A DNA stretch of 64,000 bases from Actinomycetes bacterium (GTDB taxonomy: Bacteria > Actinomycetota > Thermoleophilia > Gaiellales > F1-60-MAGs149): the NCBI GenBank assembly GCA_025360225.1, contig JANYCN010000072.1:1-64000 (forward strand), in the 5' to 3' direction. Of the stretch, positions 57,801-64,000 are shown one piece after another. The notes beneath the pieces were generated by a model, which saw nothing but the letters and a program-made list of their open reading frames with translations, searched no databases and was not told the origin of the DNA. The position numbers and the translations under genes were made by a program. Positions within the stretch are counted from its first letter, which is position 1. Every line of letters begins with the position of its first letter.

Positions 57801-59335
57801 ACTCGACTCCGGGGGTGACGCTGATCTCGCCGCCGCCGCACCACGACATCTACTCGATCGAGGATCTCGCGCAGCTGATCCACGACCTGAAGTCGGTGAA
57901 CCCGGCGGCGGAGATCTCCGTCAAGCTCGTCGCCGAGGCCGGCGTTGGCACGATCGCCGCCGGTGTCGTCAAGGCAAAGGCCGAGCACGTCGTGATCGCC
58001 GGCCACGATGGCGGAACGGGCGCTTCGCCGATCTCCTCGCTCAAGCACGCCGGGTTGCCATGGGAGCTCGGGCTGGCGGAGGCACAGCAGGTGCTGGTGC
58101 GAAACGGCCTGCGGTCGCGCGTCCGGCTGCAGGTTGACGGCGGGCTGCGCACTGGACGTGACGTCGTCATCGGCGCGCTGCTTGGCGCCGAGGAGTTCGC
58201 CTTCTCGACCGCGCCGCTCGTCGCCCTCGGGTGCGTGATGATGCGCGTCTGCCATCTGAACACGTGCCCGGTCGGGATCGCGACGCAGGATCCCGAGCTC
58301 CGTCGACGCTTCGCCGGCACCCCCGAGCAGGTCGTGCGCTACATGCTGTTCGTCGCCGAGCAGGTGCGCGAGCTGATGGCGCTCGTCGGGATCCGTCGCT
58401 TCGACGACCTCGTCGGGCGAGCCGACCTGTTGCGGCCCGCCGCGACCGATCGCTGGCCGTGGTTGCATAGCATCGACCTGGCGCCGTTGCTCGAGCGCGT
58501 GCCGGGCGAGCAGCGACGCGGCGAGGGGCAGGATCACGGACTGGATGACGTCATCGACCGTCGCTGGATCGCCGCGCTCGATGCTGCTGCCCTTGACGGC
58601 CCGGTCGTGATCGTTGACCGCGTCACGAACGTCGACCGCAGCGTCGGCGCGTTGCTCGCCGGCCACGTCCAACGCACCCGGCCTGGTGCCGCGATCGAGC
58701 TGCACCTGACCGGCACGGGCGGGCAGAGCCTCGGCGCTTTCGCCGTCGGCGGGATGGCGATCGACCTCGTCGGCGTCGCCAATGACTACCTAGGCAAGGG
58801 CCTGTCGGGTGGTCGGATCGTCGTGCGGCCGCCCGCCGACGCCGGGTACGTGCCGGAGGACAACGTCATCGTCGGCAACGTCGCGCTCTACGGCGCCACC
58901 GGCGGTGAGGCGTTCCTGCGCGGGCGCGCCGGTGAGCGTTTCTGCGTGCGCAACTCGGGCGCTTCCGCCGTCGTCGAGGGGATCGGCGACCACGGCCTCG
59001 AGTACATGACGGGCGGCGTCGTCGTGATCTGCGGCGAGACGGGTCGAAACCTCGCCGCGGGGATGTCCGGCGGCGTCGCGTACGTGCTCGACAGCGGCCG
59101 GCCGATCGGCGAGCGGCTGAACCCCGAGATGGTGACGGTCGAGGAGCTCGTCGAGGACGATCTCGCCCTTCTCGGCGCGTTGCTCGAGCGACACGTTGAG
59201 CTGACCGCCAGCACGGTTGCGGCAGGCCTGCTCGCTGACCGCGCGGCGCTGCCGGACCGGTTCCTGAAGCTGATGCCAAACGACCTGCGTCGGGTGCTCG
59301 ATGCGATCGCCGAGCATGCCGAGGTGGCGTCATGA
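54884..59335 (+). CDS. gltB: Glutamate synthase large subunit
   Basis: 1483 aa; HDACGLGALVQLDG...GHDGGTGASPISSLKHAGLPWELGLAEAQQVL. Confidence 0.96.
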   Translation: MTGLYDPRFEHDACGLGALVQLDGVASHGLVASAIEVLANMDHRGASGADPETGDGAGILTQIPDAFLRAAVRRELGVDLPAPGDYAVGMAFLPRDPAMRLRCEELFVRICVEEGHRALGWRDVPVAPAAIGALARDSEPVVRQLLVERRGGDGETFGRKLYVIRRRVEKEAAASGVAMSAFSVVSLSHRTVVYKGLLRATQLSAYYSDLRDPAFASAIALVHSRFSTNTLGTWDLAHPFNYLCHNGEINTVRGNHAWLTAREPQLRSERFGGDLQKLFPIADERWSDSAVLDAVVELLVHGGRSLPHALAMLVPPAWTDPSLDLPDAVRAFHEYHASLTEPWDGPAALLATDGVRVCAMLDRNGLRPGRFVRTRGGLVVVASEAGVLDLPAAEIVEAGRLEPGRMLVLDTESARVIRDDEVKRVLARRQPYRQWLDAEKLFLDDQRPRTVEPIAPDELVRLQRAFSYTREDLRMVIAPMARDGVEATGSMGDDAPLAALSERPKLLSAYFKQHFAQVTNPPIDPQREALVMSLRTTVGAIGNLLDETPEHCRRVAMAGPILQSGELAKLRHLDSRFRTETLSTLYPIAEGAAGIEHAVDALCRDASRLVWDGTAIIVLSDRGVNAELAPISPLLATAAVHSHLVREGARTMCGLVVESGEPREAMHFALLIGYGAAAVNPYLALESLRALHADGELGELTLGEARERYVKAVGKALLKVCSKMGISTIQSYRGAQIFEAIGLGRRLVDRYFTGTVSRVGGLEIGDLHDEIAERHLAAFGQPDAPELDGGGELQFRQDGEHHAWNPTSIVALQRAVRDRSAPSFAEFAGSIDRSNRLQTLRGLLELVPAAEPIALEEVEGSDTIVRRFATGAMSLGSISPETHETLAIAMNRLGGRSNTGEGGEDPARSVADANGDLRRSAIKQVASARFGVTTPYLVDADQLQIKVAQGAKPGEGGQLPGYKVDAHIAWLRHSTPGVTLISPPPHHDIYSIEDLAQLIHDLKSVNPAAEISVKLVAEAGVGTIAAGVVKAKAEHVVIAGHDGGTGASPISSLKHAGLPWELGLAEAQQVLVRNGLRSRVRLQVDGGLRTGRDVVIGALLGAEEFAFSTAPLVALGCVMMRVCHLNTCPVGIATQDPELRRRFAGTPEQVVRYMLFVAEQVRELMALVGIRRFDDLVGRADLLRPAATDRWPWLHSIDLAPLLERVPGEQRRGEGQDHGLDDVIDRRWIAALDAAALDGPVVIVDRVTNVDRSVGALLAGHVQRTRPGAAIELHLTGTGGQSLGAFAVGGMAIDLVGVANDYLGKGLSGGRIVVRPPADAGYVPEDNVIVGNVALYGATGGEAFLRGRAGERFCVRNSGASAVVEGIGDHGLEYMTGGVVVICGETGRNLAAGMSGGVAYVLDSGRPIGERLNPEMVTVEELVEDDLALLGALLERHVELTASTVAAGLLADRAALPDRFLKLMPNDLRRVLDAIAEHAEVAS

Positions 59336-60726
59336 CCGATCCCCGCGGCTTCCTCGAGCTGCGCCGCCGCGTCGCGCCGTACCGTCCCGTCGGTGCACGC
59401 CGCAGCGACTGGGGCTACGTCGGCGAGCCTGCCGAGCCATCTCTCGTGCGTGAGCAGGCGCGACGGTGCATGGACTGTGGCGTCCCGTTCTGCCACACCG
59501 GTTGCCCGCTCGGCAACCTGATCCCCGACTGGAACGACCTCGTCGAGCGCGATCGCTGGGCTCCGGCTGGCGAGCGCCTGCACGCGACGAACAACTTCCC
59601 CGAGTTCACCGGTGCCCTGTGTCCAGCGCCGTGCGAGGAGGCGTGCGTCGTGGCGCTCGGCGACGAGGCGGTGACGATCAAGCAGGTCGAGCTCGCGATC
59701 GCCGAGCGCGCGTGGGATGACGGCGGCGTCCTCCCCCGGCCGCCGGCGAGGGAGACCGGTCGACGCGTGGCGATCGTCGGCTCCGGCCCCGCGGGCCTCG
59801 CCGCCGCCCAGCAGCTCCGACGTGCCGGCCACGCCGTCGTCGTCCTCGAACGGGACGAGGCGCCGGGCGGGCTGCTGCGCTTTGGCATCCCCGACTTCAA
59901 GCTCGACAAGGCGCTCGTCGATCGCCGGGTGGCGCAGATCGTCGTGGAAGGCGTCGAGATCCGCACCGGCGAGAACGTCGCTAACGTCGCCACGCTCCGG
60001 GCATCGTTCGACGCCGTCGTCCTCGCGACGGGAGCGCAGCGCCACCGCGACCTCGCTCTTGCGGGTCGCGACCTCGCGGGCATCGAGCTCGCGATGCCAT
60101 ACCTCGTGGCGCGCAACCGCGGCGAACGCTCGGCGCCGGGCGCGCGCGTCGCGATCATCGGTGGCGGCGACACCTCCGCTGACTGCCTCGGCACGGCGAT
60201 CCGCGAGGGCGCTGCGGCCGTCGTCGAGATCGCGCACGGCCCGACGCCGCCGACGCACCGCCAGCCGCAACGCACCTGGCCGGAGTGGCCATCGCTCCTG
60301 CGCACGTACGCGGCGCACCTCGAGGGCGGCGAGCGGGAGCACGCGCTCGAGCCGCTCGCCTTCCTCGGCGATGCTGACGGACACGTCAAGGCGATCCACG
60401 CCCGACGCCTCTCGTTCCCTGGCTACGACGGCGTCGGCCCGCGACCGCTAGCCGCACGCGGCGAGGAGGTCGAGATCGCCTGCGAGCGGGTCCTGATCGC
60501 CGTCGGCTTCATGGGGGTCGAGCAGGATGCCGTCTATGACGGCGTGACGCTGACGGCTCGCTCGACCGTCGCGGTCGACGCGGACCGTGCGACGTCGCTG
60601 CCTGGCGTGTTCGCCGCCGGGGACTGCGTGCGGGGCGCTGACCTCGTCGTCACGGCGATCGCCGAGGGTCGCTCTGTTGCCGCTGCCGTCTCGGCGTTTC
60701 TAGCCGCCGTGCCCGCAGACGCGTAG
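59332..60726 (+). CDS. gltD: Glutamate synthase small subunit
   Basis: CMDCGVPFCHTGCPLGNLIPDWNDLV; GSGPAGLAAAQQLRRAGHAVVVLERDEAPGG. Confidence 0.95.
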   Translation: MTDPRGFLELRRRVAPYRPVGARRSDWGYVGEPAEPSLVREQARRCMDCGVPFCHTGCPLGNLIPDWNDLVERDRWAPAGERLHATNNFPEFTGALCPAPCEEACVVALGDEAVTIKQVELAIAERAWDDGGVLPRPPARETGRRVAIVGSGPAGLAAAQQLRRAGHAVVVLERDEAPGGLLRFGIPDFKLDKALVDRRVAQIVVEGVEIRTGENVANVATLRASFDAVVLATGAQRHRDLALAGRDLAGIELAMPYLVARNRGERSAPGARVAIIGGGDTSADCLGTAIREGAAAVVEIAHGPTPPTHRQPQRTWPEWPSLLRTYAAHLEGGEREHALEPLAFLGDADGHVKAIHARRLSFPGYDGVGPRPLAARGEEVEIACERVLIAVGFMGVEQDAVYDGVTLTARSTVAVDADRATSLPGVFAAGDCVRGADLVVTAIAEGRSVAAAVSAFLAAVPADA

Positions 60727-61140
60727 GCCCAGGCGGCGGGCGATGGCGTTCGCGGCGAGGCTTGCGTTGCGGTGGCCGGCGACGTAGGCCTCGATCTGGG
60801 CCGCGTTGCCTCCTTTGGCGACCTGCGCGAGGCCGTCGGCGGTTGCGACGAGCTGGTCAAGCGCCGCGTGGAGCTGGCGCACCACCGCGACGTCCGCCGG
60901 GGCGGCCGGCACGGCGATCACTGCCGCGACCTCCGCGTGCAGCAGACGTGCGGCGCTCGCGGAATAGGTGGCGGTGTCCGGCAGGCTCTGCGGTCGCGGT
61001 AGCGCCTTGATCTTCGCGTTCGCAGTGGAGCACGCAGCGTCGGCCTGCTTCACCCAATCCGCCCGCGTCGGCGGTGTGTCGCCGCAGGCGGCGAGCACTG
61101 CGGCGATCGTGGCGACTGCGACGGTCCAGGTTCGGTGCAC
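60700..61140 (-). CDS. Putative lipoprotein of unknown function
   Basis: VAVATIAAVLAACGDTPP lipobox. Confidence 0.65.
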   Translation of the reverse strand: MHRTWTVAVATIAAVLAACGDTPPTRADWVKQADAACSTANAKIKALPRPQSLPDTATYSASAARLLHAEVAAVIAVPAAPADVAVVRQLHAALDQLVATADGLAQVAKGGNAAQIEAYVAGHRNASLAANAIARRLGLRVCGHGG

Positions 61141-61156
61141 CCGTGATACTTCGACG

Positions 61157-63502
61157 GTGGACGCCCACAGCCTTCAGGTGCTGGAGTTCGACCGCGTCGT
61201 TCGGCTCGTCGTGGAGGCGACGGCGTTCGACGGCGGCCGGGAGCTTGCGAAGGTGATGGAGCCATCTGCTGACGTGGACCGCGTTCGTCTGCTGCAGGAG
61301 GAGACGGGCGAGGCGCTGGCGCTGCTGGAGCGCGACCCGCCCCGCCTCGCTGGCGCCCACGACGTGCGCGCTGCCGCCCAGCTCGCCCTGCGCGGCGGCC
61401 TTCTCCGGCCAGACGCGCTCGCCGCGATCGCCGAGACCGGGTCGTGCGCCGTCGACGTGCGGCGGACGGTCGGCGAGCGCGACGACGTGCCACGGCTCGG
61501 TGGTGTTGTCGCGGTGATCGCACCCGGGCTCGAGCTGCTCGCGCGCCGGATCGAGCAGGCCGTCGAGCTTGACGGCTCTGGCGTACGGGACGACGCCTCA
61601 CCGGCGCTGCGGCGGCTGCGGCGCGAGGTCGCCGCGGCACGCATCCGGTCGGTCGAGCGGCTGCGGCACCTCGCGTCGTCGTTGAAGCCGCACCTGCAGG
61701 AGGACTTCGTCACCGAGCGTGGCGGGCGGCCGGTGCTTGCCGTGCGCTCGTCGGCGCGGGGCGCGGTTCCCGGGATCGTGCACGACACCTCCGGGTCGGG
61801 CCAGACGCTGTTCGTCGAGCCGTTTGCGCTGGTCGAGGCGCAGAACGCGATTCGCGAGCTCGAGGCGGCGGAGCGCGAGGAGGTCGAACGCATCCTCGCT
61901 GAGCTGTCGGCGCACGTGCGCGCCCACGCTCACGACCTTGTCGCGGCGGTCGACGCGCTCGCCCACCTCGACCTGGTGCTTGCGCGCGGCACCGTCTCCC
62001 ACGCCTGGGGCGGATGCTCCGTCGTCATCGCCAACGATGTCGAGCTCGTCGAAGCCCGACACCCGCTGCTTGATCCGGCGACAGCGGTGCCGATCGACCT
62101 CCCGCTGCGCAGCGTCCGCGCCGTGGTGATCAGCGGGCCGAACACGGGCGGCAAGACGGTCGGTCTGAAGACGCTCGGGCTGCTCGCGCTCGCCCACCAG
62201 TCGGGGCTTCGGCCGCCGGCGCGCAGCGCGCGTCTGCCGGTGTTCGATGCGGTGCTCGCGGACATCGGTGACGAGCAGTCGATCGCGATGAGCCTGTCGA
62301 CCTTCTCCGGTCACGTCAGGAACCTGGTGCGGATCCAGGAGGCCGCTGGTCGCCGCTCGCTCGTGCTGCTCGACGAGATCGCCGCTGGCACCGATCCGCA
62401 CGAAGGCGCGGCGCTCGCCCGGGCCTACCTGTCCCACCTCGTCGAGCACGGCGCGCTCGTGCTGGCGACGACCCACTATCCGGAGCTGAAGGAGTGGGCG
62501 AGCACGACGGACGGCGTCGTCAACGGTGCCGTTGGGTTCGATCCGGAATCGCTTGCGCCGACGTACGTCGTGACGCTCGGTCGCCCGGGCGCATCGCACG
62601 CCATCCAGATCGCGCAGCGGCTCGGACTCGCCTCTGGCGTTGTCGCGGCCGCGCGCGCCGACGTCGAGCCAGCGCGCCTCGCTGTGGCCGACCTGCTGGC
62701 CGAGGCCGCAACGGCGGAGCACGCTGCGAGCGGCGCGCGAGCTGCTGCCGAGCGTGCCCGTAACCAGGCGGAAGGCGCGCTCGCGGACGTGGCGCGGCGT
62801 GAGCGTGAGCTGTCGGCAGCGATCGAGGCGGTGCGCGCTGGCGCGCAGGCCGAGCGTGATCGGGCACGCGTCGATGCCGAGCGCGACCTCGCCGTGTACC
62901 GGCGCGAGATCGACGCGTTGCGCTCCGAGATCCGCGAGGCGCGCCGTGCCCCGAGCGAGCCGGTGCGTGATCGGCGGCTCGGCGCCGCGGATCAGGGAAT
63001 CCGTCGTGCGGCGGACGTCCTTGCCTCGGCCCTCGTCGCGCCGGACGTGCCGATGACCGGGCCGCTCGGTGTGGGCGACCCGGTGATCGCGCCGACCTTG
63101 GGCGTGCGCGGCACGATCGTCGCGATCGAGGACGGGCAGGCGGAGGTGCATGGCGGCACGCTGCGCATCAGGGTCGACCTTGACCGGCTGCGGCCCGATC
63201 CGAACGGCGCGCGACGCTCAATCGATCCCGAGACTCCTGTCGTCGTGCGTGCCGCCGCACCGAGCTCGGTCGGATACTCGATTGACCTGCGTGGGAAGAC
63301 GGCAGATGAGGCGCGCGAGGAGGTGCGCCGCTTCGTCGACTCCGCACACCTCGCCGGGAGCCGCGAGGTTGAGATCATCCACGGGCGCGGCACGGGCGCG
63401 GTGCGCAAGGCGGTGCGCGACGAGCTCGCGCGGCACCCGATGGTGGATGCGGCGACCTCAGCAAGCGCCGATGGCGCGACGAGGGCGAGGATCTCGGGGT
63501 AG
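61157..63502 (+). CDS. mutS2: MutS2 family endonuclease/ATPase with Smr domain
   Basis: ISGPNTGGKTVGLKTLGLLALAHQSGL; LLDEIAAGTDPHEGAALARAYLSHL; C-terminal IDLRGKTADEAREEV...IIHGRGTGAVRKAV. Confidence 0.93.
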   Translation: MDAHSLQVLEFDRVVRLVVEATAFDGGRELAKVMEPSADVDRVRLLQEETGEALALLERDPPRLAGAHDVRAAAQLALRGGLLRPDALAAIAETGSCAVDVRRTVGERDDVPRLGGVVAVIAPGLELLARRIEQAVELDGSGVRDDASPALRRLRREVAAARIRSVERLRHLASSLKPHLQEDFVTERGGRPVLAVRSSARGAVPGIVHDTSGSGQTLFVEPFALVEAQNAIRELEAAEREEVERILAELSAHVRAHAHDLVAAVDALAHLDLVLARGTVSHAWGGCSVVIANDVELVEARHPLLDPATAVPIDLPLRSVRAVVISGPNTGGKTVGLKTLGLLALAHQSGLRPPARSARLPVFDAVLADIGDEQSIAMSLSTFSGHVRNLVRIQEAAGRRSLVLLDEIAAGTDPHEGAALARAYLSHLVEHGALVLATTHYPELKEWASTTDGVVNGAVGFDPESLAPTYVVTLGRPGASHAIQIAQRLGLASGVVAAARADVEPARLAVADLLAEAATAEHAASGARAAAERARNQAEGALADVARRERELSAAIEAVRAGAQAERDRARVDAERDLAVYRREIDALRSEIREARRAPSEPVRDRRLGAADQGIRRAADVLASALVAPDVPMTGPLGVGDPVIAPTLGVRGTIVAIEDGQAEVHGGTLRIRVDLDRLRPDPNGARRSIDPETPVVVRAAAPSSVGYSIDLRGKTADEAREEVRRFVDSAHLAGSREVEIIHGRGTGAVRKAVRDELARHPMVDAATSASADGATRARISG

Positions 63503-63829
63503 GGCAGAGCGCATGTAGATACTCGTTCAATCCCCTCCGCCGGGTAGGGGTTGCTCGACCGTCGCGCTTCCGCTGATGACCGGCTTTCCGTCGCGCCGTC
63601 GCGAGAAGAGGCTGGCCGGCTTGCTCTGCCGCGGCTCGTGACCGAGCCGAAGAACAGCTTGTCCGAGAGTGTCCTGTGGCGGTGGACGAACTCGAGGTGC
63701 CGCGAGTCGAGCGGCCGGTCACGTGCCCTCGATGCGCTGGCTCGCCCTGCGGAAGAACTCCAGCGGCTCCGGGTGGTCGATGTCGACGCCGTTCTCCTCG
63801 CCGCGCGAGCCGGACGATCTCCGCGCCCG

Positions 63830-64000
63830 GGTGGAGCCCGTCGTCTGACGTAGGCGCGAGCAGGCCGGCGGTGAGCAGGCCGGCGGTGAGCAGGGCCTCC
63901 AGCATTCGCTGGTGCGCGCGGCTGCCCCGCATCGCGCGCCGCCGCCGAGACGGTCAGCCCAGACGTCGCCGCGACCGCGCGCAGGATGGCGGCGGCCTTC
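63830..64000 (-). pseudogene. IclR-type HTH regulator remnant, frameshifted, runs off the window end
   Basis: AAILRAVAATSGLTVSAAA (frame 1) then SRAHQRMLEALLTAGLLTAGLLAPTSDDGLHPGAEIVRLAR (frame 2). Confidence 0.5.
63858..63894. repeat. 15-bp tandem repeat gagcaggccggcggt (2 full + partial copies)
   Basis: gagcaggccggcggtgagcaggccggcggtgagcagg. Confidence 0.9.

Noticed and set aside
56741-58705. 654-aa minus-strand ORF
   Set aside because: Antisense to gltB with no recognisable domain; a GC-bias artefact.

Overview
This is a high-GC window with typical bacterial gene density. The gene content looks actinobacterial (inference), possibly Thermoleophilia/Solirubrobacterales. Most of it is ordinary chromosome. 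Recognisable blocks are: an exopolysaccharide module (flippase, Wzz/tyrosine kinase, polysaccharide deacetylase, glycosyltransferase); Mrp, DUF1015, NadE, Nramp; a class III ADH + MBL hydrolase pair; sigma factor; cyclophilin; M42 peptidase; FabF; Aat; YqgE; FumC; Ku + LigD polymerase domain; a xylose regulon (xylB, xylA, ROK regulator, xylF/G/H); an ABC-F ATPase; a ZIP transporter; an aromatic-ring-cleavage-like cluster (HpaB, extradiol dioxygenase, two FAH proteins, lone lipoyl domain, SDR, ALDH); gltB/gltD; and mutS2. The strongest unusual signals are as follows. (1) An ArsC-family gene on the minus strand (54444..54797) has an in-frame TGA exactly where the catalytic Cys should be, with a small hairpin just downstream, so it is a candidate selenoprotein. 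(2) A roughly 270-nt structured intergenic locus (about 54141..54445) has its own promoter-like sequence, a 16-nt stretch complementary to the 16S rRNA 3' tail, and several strong hairpins. (3) A hairpin-rich MITE family is present in three copies; one copy truncates a PIN-toxin gene and supplies the stop codon of mrp. (4) A second, different MITE-like element splits an SRPBCC gene. (5) A YhaM-like HD protein has lost its HD motif. (6) Two operators with the same 8-7-8 geometry sit in the xylose regulon. (7) LigD-pol appears to start at a CTG overlapping the Ku stop codon. No tRNA, rRNA or CRISPR was found. All family names come from reading the translations; no database search was run.
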